Notes under the pieces: generated by a model | What the model was told of the DNA's origin: nothing | Databases searched by the model: none | What the model saw: the letters and a program-made list of their open reading frames with translations, nothing else | Assembly: GCF_004134825.1 (NCBI RefSeq) | Contig: NZ_SDPN01000013.1 | Span: 1 to 64,000, forward strand | Reading direction: 5' to 3' | Source of the DNA: Agromyces albus | Lineage (GTDB): Bacteria; Actinomycetota; Actinomycetes; Actinomycetales; Microbacteriaceae | DNA length: 64,000 bases | In this document: positions 24,428-33,121 of the stretch, one piece after another | Layout of the letters: every line of letters starts with the position of its first letter | Position numbering within the stretch: the first letter of the stretch is position 1 | Made by a program: the position numbers and the translations under genes

Positions 24428-26026
24428 CTACCCCCAGGTCGGCAGCCAGAAGTGCAGCTGCCGGAACTCGGGCGTGATCGGCATGCCGGTCCAGAGCGGC
24501 AGGAAGAACGCCGAGACGAGCACGACGAAGCCGAGGAAGATGCCGACGATCGCGAGGCCGCGTTGCCGCCGCCACTGAGGATCGTCGGCCCGGCCGAGCA
24601 CGAGGCCGATCACGAAGACGAGCGCGAGCACCGTGTAGGGCTCGAACACGATCGAGTAGAACTGGAAGACCGTGCGGTTCAGGTACATCAGCCACGGCAG
24701 GTACCCGGCCGCGAGCCCGAGCAGAATGGCGCCGGCCTGCCATTCTCGATAGCGCGCGAGCCGGTAGACGAGGTACACGGATGCCGCGGCCGCCGCCCAC
24801 CAGACGAGCGGGTTGCCGATGCCCATGACCGATTCCCAGCACGTGTCGGCGCCGCATCCGCCCGACCCGTCGTCGGTGGAGGCGAAGTACATGTTCGTCG
24901 GGCGGACCATGAGCAGCCACGTGAGCGGATTGGCCTGCCATGGATGCGACTGCTGCACGCCGACGTGGTAGGTGTACGCCGCCTCGTGGTAGTGCCAGAG
25001 GCTCTGCAGCGCGAGCGGCACCCATGAGAACAGGCCCGTCGCGGCATGTCCGGCCTCCGCGGCCCAGTGCCGGTAGTAGCCGCCGTCGGTGACGAGCCAG
25101 CCGGTCCACGACGCGAGGTACGCCGCCGCGGCCACGGGCACGAGCATCACGAAGGTGATCGGCGCTTGCTTGAGCACGGCCGCGGTGAGCCAGAACGGCA
25201 CACCGGCGCGGCGGCGGGCGAGCGCGTCGACCACCACGAGGTAGAGGCCGAAGGCGGCGACGAAGTAGAGGCCCGACCACTTGACGGCGCATGCAGCGCC
25301 GAGCGCGAGGGCCGCGGCGAGCAGCCATGGCCGCGCCCAGAGCGCCGGCCCGTAGGCCGGGTCGTGGCCGCGCTCGCGCGCAGTGTCGAGCCGCGACTCG
25401 AGGAGCCGGCGAGCCTGCTCACGGTCGAGCAGCACGAACCAGAACCCGAGCAGCGTGAAGAGCATGAGCCAGTTGTCGAGGAGCGCCACCCGTGACATCA
25501 CGATCGCATTGCCGTCGACGGCGAAGAGGAGTCCGGCGATCACGGCGAGCACCGTCGAGGAGAACAGGCGGCGCGCGACGATCGCGATGAGGAACACCGC
25601 GATCGTGCCGGCGAGTGCGGTCGTCGCCCGCCACCAGAACGCGTCGCCCGCGCCGAAGGCGGCCATGCCGAGCGAGATCATCCACTTGCCGAGCGGCGGA
25701 TGCACCACGTACGTCGGATCGTCCGAGAAGATGCCCGTGTCGCCGTTCGCGAAGTCGGCGTCGGCGCCCTCGGGCCAGCTCGACTCGTAGCCGTTCTGCA
25801 GGAGGGTCCAGGCGTCTTTCACGTAGTAGGTCTCGTCGAAGACGATCGCCTGCGGATGCCCGAGGTTCCAGAACCGCAGCACCGCGGCGATGAGCGTGAC
25901 GAGAAGGGGCCCGCCCCAGTACCAGAGCGCGCGCCTGCCGGGCGTCGAGAGTGTGCGCGCCCACCAGGCGTCGAGCCGTGTTCCGCGCTCCTCGCCCACC
26001 GCTGCGGCGCCCGGCTCCACACCCAT
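24428..26026 (-). CDS. pmt: protein O-mannosyltransferase (GT39)
   Basis: A 532-residue polytopic enzyme that transfers mannose from polyprenyl-phosphate mannose to Ser/Thr of exported proteins. The first luminal loop has the catalytic FDETYYVKDAW (Asp-Glu), followed by VHPPLGKWMI. A C-terminal cluster of helices ends FWLPTWG. It is the actinobacterial PMT (M. tuberculosis Rv1002c) and lies divergent from rsmI, as in that species. ATG 26026 is leaderless, with TAGGGT 7 nt upstream on the minus strand. Confidence 0.95.
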   Translation of the reverse strand: MGVEPGAAAVGEERGTRLDAWWARTLSTPGRRALWYWGGPLLVTLIAAVLRFWNLGHPQAIVFDETYYVKDAWTLLQNGYESSWPEGADADFANGDTGIFSDDPTYVVHPPLGKWMISLGMAAFGAGDAFWWRATTALAGTIAVFLIAIVARRLFSSTVLAVIAGLLFAVDGNAIVMSRVALLDNWLMLFTLLGFWFVLLDREQARRLLESRLDTARERGHDPAYGPALWARPWLLAAALALGAACAVKWSGLYFVAAFGLYLVVVDALARRRAGVPFWLTAAVLKQAPITFVMLVPVAAAAYLASWTGWLVTDGGYYRHWAAEAGHAATGLFSWVPLALQSLWHYHEAAYTYHVGVQQSHPWQANPLTWLLMVRPTNMYFASTDDGSGGCGADTCWESVMGIGNPLVWWAAAAASVYLVYRLARYREWQAGAILLGLAAGYLPWLMYLNRTVFQFYSIVFEPYTVLALVFVIGLVLGRADDPQWRRQRGLAIVGIFLGFVVLVSAFFLPLWTGMPITPEFRQLHFWLPTWG

Positions 26027-26066
26027 GCGCCCAACCCTATCCGCGTCAGTGCGACACACTGGGAGC

Positions 26067-26891
26067 ATGATCATTCTCGCCGCGACGCCCATCGGCAACC
26101 TCGGCGACGCGTCGGCGCGATTGCGTGAGGCGCTCGAGACGGCCACCCTCGTCGCCTCAGAAGACACGAGGGTCACGCAGCGCCTCCTCATGGGACTCGG
26201 CATCGCGAACCGACCGCGTCTCATCGCGTTGCACGAGCACAACGAGCGGCAGAAGGCCGGCGAGCTCGTCGAGCTCGCCCGCGAGCGCGATCTGCTCGTG
26301 CTCAGCGACGCGGGCATGCCGACCGTCTCCGACCCGGGCTTCCCGCTCGTCGCCGCGGCCGCCGCGGCGGGCGTCGAGGTCACCGTCATCCCGGGTCCGT
26401 CGGCGGTCGTCACCGCGCTCGCGGTGTCGGGCCTGCCGACCGACCGCTTCGCCTTCGAGGGGTTCCTGCCGCGCAAGGCCGGCGAGCGATCACGTCGCCT
26501 CGCCGAGCTCGCCGGCGACCGGCGCACGCTCGTCTTCTTCGAGGGGCCCTCGCGCCTCGCCGCGAGCCTCGGCGCGCTCGCCGAGGCGTTCGGCGCCGAC
26601 CGCCAGGCGGCCGTGTGCCGTGAGCTCACGAAGCTGCACGAAGAGGTGAAGCGCGGGCCGCTCGGCGAGCTCGCCGAATGGGCGTCCGCCGGGGTGCGGG
26701 GCGAGATCTGCATCGTCGTCGGCGGCGCAGGAGAGCAGCGCGTCGATGCCGCGGATGCACTCGAGCGAGTGCTCGGGCTCGCGGCATCCGGAACCCGCTT
26801 GAAGGATGCCGCCACGCTCGTCGCCGCCGAGAGCGGGCTGGGCAAGCGCGAGCTCTACGATGCCGCGATCGAGGCGCGCAAGGCTCGCTGA
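26067..26891 (+). CDS. rsmI: 16S rRNA (cytidine(1402)-2'-O)-methyltransferase
   Basis: A 274-residue tetrapyrrole-methylase-fold enzyme that methylates the ribose of C1402 of 16S rRNA. Signatures are LAATPIGNLGDAS at the N-terminus, LLVLSDAGMPTVSDPG, VIPGPSAVVTALAVSGLPTDRFAFEGFLPRK and FFEGPSRL. The start lies 6 nt after CACACT. Only 40 bp separate its start codon from that of pmt, so the two promoters overlap. Confidence 0.95.
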   Translation: MIILAATPIGNLGDASARLREALETATLVASEDTRVTQRLLMGLGIANRPRLIALHEHNERQKAGELVELARERDLLVLSDAGMPTVSDPGFPLVAAAAAAGVEVTVIPGPSAVVTALAVSGLPTDRFAFEGFLPRKAGERSRRLAELAGDRRTLVFFEGPSRLAASLGALAEAFGADRQAAVCRELTKLHEEVKRGPLGELAEWASAGVRGEICIVVGGAGEQRVDAADALERVLGLAASGTRLKDAATLVAAESGLGKRELYDAAIEARKAR

Positions 26892-26972
26892 CCGCAGAGA
26901 GTACCCGGCCTCCTGTCGTTCTCCGCCCGGCAGGGGGAGAATGGCAGTACCGCACAACCGTGGAGGTGCGAT

Positions 26973-28100
26973 GTGGCGCACGCAGTGAGGTTCTCCCGCT
27001 TCGGCGGACCAGAGGTGCTCGAGATCGTGGAAGTGCCGGTGCCTGAGCCGGGCGAGGGCGAAGTGGTCGTCGAGGTGTTCGCGACCGGGTTGAACCCCGT
27101 CGAGAGCGCGATCAGGCGTGGTGATCACCCGCATCGATGGCCGGTCGAGTTCCCCGCGTCGCAAGGGCACGACCTCGCGGGTGTCGTCATCGACGTGGGC
27201 CCGGGCAACGGGCGGTTCTCGCGCGGCGACGAGGTGATGGGATACGTCGAACGCGGCGCACACGCGACCCACGTCGCGGTGCCCGAGTCGCAGCTCATGC
27301 TGAAGCCGCCGGGGCTCTCGTGGGAGGTCGCCGGCTCGCTCCACACGGCGGGCACGATGGCATGGGCGGCCGTCGAGGGCCTCGGCCTCGATTCGACCGA
27401 CACGATCGTCGTGACGGCAGCAGCCGGAGGAGTCGGATGCCTCGCGGCGCAGTTCGCTCGCTTGCGGGGCGCCACGGTGATCGGCACCTCGGCCGAGATG
27501 CGCTTCGACTTCCTGCGCCAGTTCGGCGTCATCCCGGCCGCCTACGGTCCACACCTCGCCGAGCGGGTGCGTGCCCTCACGCCCGGACCGGTGACGGCGT
27601 TCCTCGACTTCCTCGGCGGTGAGTCGCACGAGGCGATCGCGCTCGGCGTGCCGCGCTCGCGCATCCTGACAGTGCTCGATTGGGACGCGGTCGAGGGGGA
27701 GAAGGCCGTGAAGCTCTCATCGGGCGATGTCGTCGCGCTCGGCCGCGTCGCCACGCTTGTGGCAGACCGCCGCGTGCGCCTGCCGATCGCCGACGTCTTC
27801 CCGCTCGACGAGGTGGCCGAGGCGTATCGGGCGCTCGACCGGCGCGAGGCACCGGGGAAGATCGTGCTCGGGCTGCGGATCGTCGAGTACCCCGGGCAGC
27901 GCGTGCGGGAACCGGCGATCAAGGAGCAGGACGTGACGCTCGGCGTGGCGACTCCGCACGAGCACATGGACGTCGAGGAGGCCGTGCCACCCGCCATCGG
28001 CGACGGCAGCGTGCGCCGCCGGCACCGCGAGGAACGTGAGGAACGTCAGCACCGCGAGCGGGCCGAGAGCGAGGAGTCCGAGGCGCCCGTGACCGAGTGA
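26973..28100 (+). CDS. MDR-family NADP-dependent oxidoreductase with charged C-terminal tail
   Basis: A 375-residue protein. Residues 1-305 are a complete zinc-free quinone-oxidoreductase-like enzyme: HAVRFSRFGGPEVLEIVEVPVP, FPASQGHDLAGVV, VTAAAGGVGCLAAQFARLRGA and the closing APGKIVLGLRI. The last 70 residues are unlike the family and very charged (REEREERQHRERAESEESE). GTG 26973 follows a GGAGG. The tail region reads on the opposite strand as a hydrophobic frame, so this C-terminus may not be functional. Confidence 0.85.
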   Translation: MAHAVRFSRFGGPEVLEIVEVPVPEPGEGEVVVEVFATGLNPVESAIRRGDHPHRWPVEFPASQGHDLAGVVIDVGPGNGRFSRGDEVMGYVERGAHATHVAVPESQLMLKPPGLSWEVAGSLHTAGTMAWAAVEGLGLDSTDTIVVTAAAGGVGCLAAQFARLRGATVIGTSAEMRFDFLRQFGVIPAAYGPHLAERVRALTPGPVTAFLDFLGGESHEAIALGVPRSRILTVLDWDAVEGEKAVKLSSGDVVALGRVATLVADRRVRLPIADVFPLDEVAEAYRALDRREAPGKIVLGLRIVEYPGQRVREPAIKEQDVTLGVATPHEHMDVEEAVPPAIGDGSVRRRHREEREERQHRERAESEESEAPVTE

Positions 28101-28168
28101 CCCGGGGCAGGCCTGCGCGGCGCGTAACGCGGCGGCACCGGCATCCGCTCGCCCATAGGATTGAGCGC

Positions 28169-29728
28169 ATGGCCGACGGCTCCTCGCTCTATATCACCAC
28201 GCCCATTTTCTACGTGAATGACGTGCCGCACATCGGGCACGCCTACACCGAGGTGGCCGCCGACGTGCTCGCACGCTGGCACCGCCAGGCGGGCGACGAC
28301 ACGTGGATGCTCACGGGCACCGACGAGCACGGCCAGAAGATCCTGCGCACCGCGACGGCGAACGGCGTCACCCCGAAGGAGTGGGCCGACAAGCTCGTCG
28401 CCGAGGCGTGGAAGCCGCTGCTCCAGACGGTCGACATCGCCAACGACGACTTCATCCGCACGACCGACGACCGGCACGAGCAGAACGTGCAGAAGTTCCT
28501 GCAGAAGCTCTACGACGACGGCCACATCTACACGGGCGAGTACGAGGGCTACTACTGCGTCGGCTGTGAGGAGTACAAGCAGCAGTCCGAGCTCGTTCCG
28601 GGCACGGGGGAGTACGAGGGGCAGCTCGTCTGCGCCATCCACTCGAAGCCCGTCGAGCTCCTGCACGAGAAGAACTACTTCTTCCGCATGTCGGCGTTCG
28701 CCGACGACCTCCTCGCCCTCTACGAAGACCGCCCCGACTTCGTGCAGCCCGAGAGCGCACGCAACGAGGCCGTCGCGTTCGTGAAGCAGGGCCTCGCCGA
28801 CCTCTCGATCTCGCGCTCCACGTTCGACTGGGGCGTCAAGGTGCCGTGGGACGAGTCGCACGTCGTCTACGTGTGGTTCGACGCGCTGCTCAACTACATC
28901 ACCGCCGTCGGTTACGGGCAGGACGACGAGGAGTTCGCACGCCGCTGGCCCGCCCAGCACGTGATCGGCAAAGACATCCTGCGCTTCCACGCCGTGATCT
29001 GGCCGGCGATGCTGCTCGCCGCGGGGCTCGACGTGCCCAAGGGCGTCTTCGGCCACGGCTGGCTGCTCGTCGGCGGCGAGAAGATGTCGAAGTCGAAGCT
29101 CACGGGCATCGCGCCCGAGCAGATCACCGAGACCTTCGGCTCCGACGCGTTCCGCTACTACTTCCTCCGGGCCATCGCGTTCGGCCAAGACGGCTCGTTC
29201 TCGTGGGAAGACCTCGCGGCGCGCTACCAGGCGGAGCTTGCGAACGGCTTCGGCAATCTCGCCTCGCGCGTCGTCGCGATGATCACGCGCTACCGCGACG
29301 GGGTCGTGCCGGCGGCGGGCTCGCTCACCGAAGCCGATCTCGAGATCGCGGCAGTCGAGCGCCGGGCGACGGATGCCTCGTGGGCGGCCATCGATCGCCT
29401 CGCGATCCACGAGGCGATCGGCAGCGCCTGGGAGCTCGTCGACGCGCTCAACGGCTACCTGACGATCGAGGAGCCGTGGACCCTCGCGAAGGACCCGGCG
29501 AAGGCCGATCGCCTCGAGACCGTGCTCGCCACGGCCTACCACGGGCTCGGAACGCTCGCGGTGCTGCTCTCGCCCGTGCTGCCGAAGGCCACCGAGAAGC
29601 TGTGGACCGCGCTCGGCGGCCCCGGCACCGTGCAGGAGCAGCGCATCGACCGCGCCCACGAGTGGACCGTCGGCGAGCGCGTCACCCCGCTCGAGGCGCT
29701 GTTCCCACGCGTGGAAGTCGTGGAGTGA
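28169..29728 (+). CDS. metG: methionine--tRNA ligase
   Basis: A 519-residue class I aminoacyl-tRNA synthetase. HIGH is at 21-24 (PHIGHAYTEVAADVLARW) and KMSKS at 305-309 (LLVGGEKMSKSKLTG). A single zinc knuckle is supplied by CVGCEEYK and VCAIH. It lacks the C-terminal tRNA-binding EMAP domain, as in other actinobacterial enzymes. TAGGAT at 28156-28161 lies 7 nt before the ATG. It overlaps tatD by GTGA and starts the metG-tatD-rsmA group. Confidence 0.97.
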   Translation: MADGSSLYITTPIFYVNDVPHIGHAYTEVAADVLARWHRQAGDDTWMLTGTDEHGQKILRTATANGVTPKEWADKLVAEAWKPLLQTVDIANDDFIRTTDDRHEQNVQKFLQKLYDDGHIYTGEYEGYYCVGCEEYKQQSELVPGTGEYEGQLVCAIHSKPVELLHEKNYFFRMSAFADDLLALYEDRPDFVQPESARNEAVAFVKQGLADLSISRSTFDWGVKVPWDESHVVYVWFDALLNYITAVGYGQDDEEFARRWPAQHVIGKDILRFHAVIWPAMLLAAGLDVPKGVFGHGWLLVGGEKMSKSKLTGIAPEQITETFGSDAFRYYFLRAIAFGQDGSFSWEDLAARYQAELANGFGNLASRVVAMITRYRDGVVPAAGSLTEADLEIAAVERRATDASWAAIDRLAIHEAIGSAWELVDALNGYLTIEEPWTLAKDPAKADRLETVLATAYHGLGTLAVLLSPVLPKATEKLWTALGGPGTVQEQRIDRAHEWTVGERVTPLEALFPRVEVVE

Positions 29729-30618
29729 CAGGTCCCGACCACCTCCGCACGCGGTCCGACGGCTCTCGCGCGGCGGCGTATCCGCCCGCGCCCGAGCCGC
29801 TCCCCGTCGCCGTGTACGACAACCACACGCACCTCGAGATCGCCGACGGCGCGCTGCCGCTCGACGTGCACGAGCACCTCGAGCGCGCGGCATCCGTCGG
29901 CATCGCCGGTGCCGTCCAGGTCGGCACGGATGTCGCGACCTCGCGCTGGTCGGCCGACGTCGCCGCGCGCGAGCCGCGGCTCCTCGCCGCGGTCGCCCTG
30001 CATCCGAACGAGGTGCCCGAGCTCGAGGCATCCCGGACCCTCGACGACGCCCTCGCAGTCATCGACGAGCTCGCGGCACGGCCACGCGTGCGGGCGATCG
30101 GCGAGACCGGCCTCGACTTCTACCGCACGGGCGACGACGGGCGAGGCGCGCAGTTCCGTTCGTTCGAGGCGCACATCGACATCGCGAAGCGGCACGGGCT
30201 CGCCCTGCAGATCCACGACCGCGACGCGCACGACGACGTCGTCGCGACCCTCCGCCGGGTCGGGGCGCCCGAGCGCACCGTCTTCCACTGCTTCTCAGGC
30301 GGCGAGGAGCTTGCGCGGGTCGCGGCCGATGCCGGCTGGTACCTCTCCTTCGCCGGCAATGTCACGTTCAAGAACGCCGAGAACCTGCGCGAGGCGCTGC
30401 GGGTCGCACCGCGCGACCGGATCCTCGTCGAGACGGATGCCCCGTACCTCACCCCCGTGCCGCTCCGCGGCCGGCCGAATGCGCCCTACCTCGTGCCGCA
30501 CACGGTGCGATTCATGGCCGAGGTGCTCGGCGCCGAGCTCGGCGGATTCTGCGAACAGCTGGCAGCGAACACCGTGAGCGTGTACGGCTCGTGGCAAGAT
30601 GAGCCCCGTGCAAGTTGA
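29725..30618 (+). CDS. tatD: TatD-family metal-dependent hydrolase (DNase)
   Basis: A 297-residue TIM-barrel hydrolase. Metal ligands are YDNHTHLEI (His-x-His), AIGETGLDFYR (Glu), LQIHDRDAH (His), FHCFSGG (His) and LVETDAPYL (Asp). An N-terminal extension of about 28 residues precedes the barrel. GTG 29725 overlaps the metG stop. The family shows 3'-5' exonuclease activity and is tied to DNA repair in some bacteria. Downstream, a spacer with direct repeats leads to rsmA. Confidence 0.93.
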   Translation: MTGPDHLRTRSDGSRAAAYPPAPEPLPVAVYDNHTHLEIADGALPLDVHEHLERAASVGIAGAVQVGTDVATSRWSADVAAREPRLLAAVALHPNEVPELEASRTLDDALAVIDELAARPRVRAIGETGLDFYRTGDDGRGAQFRSFEAHIDIAKRHGLALQIHDRDAHDDVVATLRRVGAPERTVFHCFSGGEELARVAADAGWYLSFAGNVTFKNAENLREALRVAPRDRILVETDAPYLTPVPLRGRPNAPYLVPHTVRFMAEVLGAELGGFCEQLAANTVSVYGSWQDEPRAS

Positions 30619-30658
30619 GCCCGTGCAAGCCGAGCCCGCGGCTGGGACGACGGCGTGA
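30608..30658 (+). CDS. possible 16-codon coupling ORF between tatD and rsmA
   Basis: The frame starts at GTG 30608 inside the end of tatD and stops with TGA 30656-30658, which overlaps the GTG start of rsmA (GTGA). It encodes an imperfect repeat (VQVEP, VQAEP) from a direct DNA repeat of about 15 bp (GAGCCCGTGCAAG). It could serve translational coupling, since rsmA itself lacks a clear Shine-Dalgarno. It may also be chance. Confidence 0.25.
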   Translation: MQVEPVQAEPAAGTTA

Positions 30659-31548
30659 ACGCGCATCGGCATGAGGCCGAGGGCGTCGAGGCGTCGCCGC
30701 GCCTCCTGGGCCCAGCCGAGATCCGCGATCTCGCCGAGCTCCTCGAGGTCACGCCCACCAAGAAGCTCGGACAGAACTTCGTGCACGACGCCAACACGGT
30801 GCGCCGCATCGTGCAGACGGCGGGCGTGCGCGCCGGCGAGACCGTGCTCGAGATCGGGCCGGGGCTCGGGTCGCTGACGCTCGGGCTGCTCGAAGCAGGG
30901 GCATCCGTCATCGCCGTCGAGATCGACAAGCGCCTCGCCGCCCAGCTGCCGCACACGGCCGGCATCATGCAGCCGGGCAAGCCGCTCACGGTCGTCACCC
31001 AAGACGCGCTCCGCGTCACGGAACTGCCCGGCGAGCCCGTTCGGCTCGTCGCGAACCTGCCGTACAACATCTCGGTGCCCGTGCTGCTGCACCTGCTCGA
31101 GCACTTCGACTCGCTGCAGTCGGGCATCGTGATGGTGCAGTCCGAGGTCGGGCACCGGCTCGCGGCCGGCCCCGGTTCGAAGGTCTACGGCGCCCCGAGC
31201 GTGAAGGCCGCCTGGTACGGGAACTGGCGCACGGCCGGCCAGGTCTCGCGCATGGTGTTCTGGCCGGTGCCGAACGTCGATTCCGTGCTCGTCGGCTTCG
31301 AGCGAGCGGATGTCCCGGGCACCGAGTCCGAACGCGTCGCCACCTTCGCGCTCGTCGACGCCGCCTTCCAGCAGCGGCGCAAGATGCTCCGGCAGTCGCT
31401 CTCGTCGGTGCTCGGCGGAACCTCGGCGACCGCGACCGCGGTGCTCGAGGCTGCCGGCGTCGACCCGCAGGAACGCGGCGAGCAGTTGACCGTCGCCGAC
31501 TTCCTCCGCATCGCGCGCGCCGCCGCCGCCGCTGACGCCACCGGCTGA
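30655..31548 (+). CDS. rsmA: 16S rRNA adenine(1518/1519) N6-dimethyltransferase
   Basis: A 297-residue KsgA enzyme, which dimethylates two adenines in helix 45 of 16S rRNA late in small-subunit assembly. Signatures are KKLGQNFVHD, motif I VLEIGPGLGSLTLGLLEAG, the acidic VIAVEID and the catalytic NLPYN. The C-terminal helical part contains QQRRKMLRQSL. In M. tuberculosis rpfB separates tatD and ksgA; here they are 36 bp apart. Confidence 0.96.
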   Translation: MNAHRHEAEGVEASPRLLGPAEIRDLAELLEVTPTKKLGQNFVHDANTVRRIVQTAGVRAGETVLEIGPGLGSLTLGLLEAGASVIAVEIDKRLAAQLPHTAGIMQPGKPLTVVTQDALRVTELPGEPVRLVANLPYNISVPVLLHLLEHFDSLQSGIVMVQSEVGHRLAAGPGSKVYGAPSVKAAWYGNWRTAGQVSRMVFWPVPNVDSVLVGFERADVPGTESERVATFALVDAAFQQRRKMLRQSLSSVLGGTSATATAVLEAAGVDPQERGEQLTVADFLRIARAAAAADATG

Positions 31549-31589
31549 GCCGCCTTCCGCGCCGCCCGCTGCGGGGCTAGCGTTGAGGC

Positions 31590-32135
31590 ATGGTGAAGAA
31601 GCCGGTCGTTGGCAGCAACGCCGAGGGCGTCGGCGACGACGCGGTGCGCGAGGCGACCGGGAAAGACCGCGAGGAGTGGTTCGCGCTGCTCGATCAAGCT
31701 GGTGCCGCCGAGTGGAAGCACCAGGCGATCGCCACCTGGCTCGTGCGGGAGCACGACGTCGACCCGTGGTGGTCGCAAGGGGTGACGGTCGGCTACGAGC
31801 AGGCGCGCGGCATCCGCGAGCCGGGGCAGCGTCAAGACGGCACGTTCGAGGCGAGTGTCAGCCGCACCGTGCCGCTCGAGAAGACCGAGGCGCTGCGGGC
31901 GCTCGTCGAGGTCGTGTCGCGTGAGCTCGACACCGAACCGCTCGGCCTCAACCTCGACGCGAAGCATCCGACCGCCAGGTTCCCGCTCGACGGCGGCGAG
32001 TTCGTGCTCGCCAGCTCGAGCTCCGGTGCCGGCGGCAAGGCCTCCATCGGACTCACGTGGGGGAGGATGCCCGACGGCTCGCGACTCGCCGACGTCAAGT
32101 CACGCATGCGCGGCTGGTTGCAAGCGGTCGGATGA
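31590..32135 (+). CDS. DUF4287 domain protein
   Basis: A 181-residue cytosolic protein. Residues about 20-75 are the DUF4287 domain (TGKDREEWFALLDQAGAAEWKHQAIATWLVREHDVDPWWSQGVTVGYEQARG), followed by a region predicted to be a START/AHSA1-like half domain. The function is not known. ATG 31590 follows TAGCGT (31578-31583) by 6 nt. It is inserted between rsmA and ispE, each with its own promoter-like element. Confidence 0.8.
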   Translation: MVKKPVVGSNAEGVGDDAVREATGKDREEWFALLDQAGAAEWKHQAIATWLVREHDVDPWWSQGVTVGYEQARGIREPGQRQDGTFEASVSRTVPLEKTEALRALVEVVSRELDTEPLGLNLDAKHPTARFPLDGGEFVLASSSSGAGGKASIGLTWGRMPDGSRLADVKSRMRGWLQAVG

Positions 32136-32172
32136 CCCGGGTTGCGCGGTGGCCGTGGGCTAGCGTGGAGCC

Positions 32173-33102
32173 ATGACGATCGCGGCGACGGACGAGGCAG
32201 TCCACGTTCGTGCGCCCGGCAAGATCAACCTGTTCATGCGCGTCGGCGCGCTGCAGGCCGACGGCTACCACGACGTCGCCACCGCCTACCAGGCGGTGTC
32301 GCTCTACGAAGACGTTCGCGCGTGGCCCGACGACGAGTTCAGCGTCTCGTTCGGCGGCAGCATCGACACGTCGGGACTCCCCGTCGACAGCTCCAACCTC
32401 GCGATCAAGGCCGCGAAACTCCTCGCGCGCACGGCGGGCGTGCCGGGCGGCGTGCACCTCGAGATCGACAAGCACGTCCCCATCGCGGGCGGCATGGGCG
32501 GAGGGTCCGCGGATGCCGCGGCCACCCTCGTCGCGTGCGACGCGCTCTGGGGCACCGCCCTCTCGAAAGAGGAGCTGCACGCCCTCGCGGCGAAGCTCGG
32601 CGCCGACGTGCCGTTCGCCCTCACGGGCGGCACCGCCGTCGGCACCGGACGCGGCGACCGGTTGAGCCCCGCGCTCGCGACGGGCCAGTTCCACTGGGTG
32701 CTCGCGCTCGCCGAGTTCGGGCTCTCGACGCCCGGTGTATACCGTGAGCTCGACCGGCGTCGCGAGGAGCGGCCCGAGTCGGCCCCTCGCGGTATCTCAC
32801 CGGTCGTCGACGTCGCCGTGCTGCAGGCGCTCCGGGCGGGCGACGCGCGCCGCCTCGCCGACGCACTGCACAACGACCTCCAAGCGGCCGCCCTCGACGT
32901 CGCGCCGGGCCTCGGCGGAATCCTCGAACTCGGAGAGTCGAACGGGGCGCTCGCAGGCATCGTCTCGGGATCGGGGCCCACGGTCGCGTTCCTCGCCGAC
33001 AGCACCGATGCGGCGCTCGAACTCCAGGTCGCGCTCTCGGCGGCCAGGCTGAACGCGGTGCGCGTGCACGGTCCGGTGCACGGCGCGCGCATCATGCACT
33101 GA
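32173..33102 (+). CDS. ispE: 4-diphosphocytidyl-2-C-methyl-D-erythritol kinase
   Basis: A 309-residue GHMP kinase that phosphorylates the 2-OH of CDP-methylerythritol in the non-mevalonate isoprenoid pathway. The N-terminal lysine motif is [13 protein letters not shown], the ATP loop [14 protein letters not shown], and the C-terminal motif [19 protein letters not shown] (32161-32166) lies 6 nt before the ATG. The position after rsmA is conserved in actinobacteria. Confidence 0.95.
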   Translation: MTIAATDEAVHVRAPGKINLFMRVGALQADGYHDVATAYQAVSLYEDVRAWPDDEFSVSFGGSIDTSGLPVDSSNLAIKAAKLLARTAGVPGGVHLEIDKHVPIAGGMGGGSADAAATLVACDALWGTALSKEELHALAAKLGADVPFALTGGTAVGTGRGDRLSPALATGQFHWVLALAEFGLSTPGVYRELDRRREERPESAPRGISPVVDVAVLQALRAGDARRLADALHNDLQAAALDVAPGLGGILELGESNGALAGIVSGSGPTVAFLADSTDAALELQVALSAARLNAVRVHGPVHGARIMH

Positions 33103-33121
33103 GCCTCGGTCGGGCTCCCGC

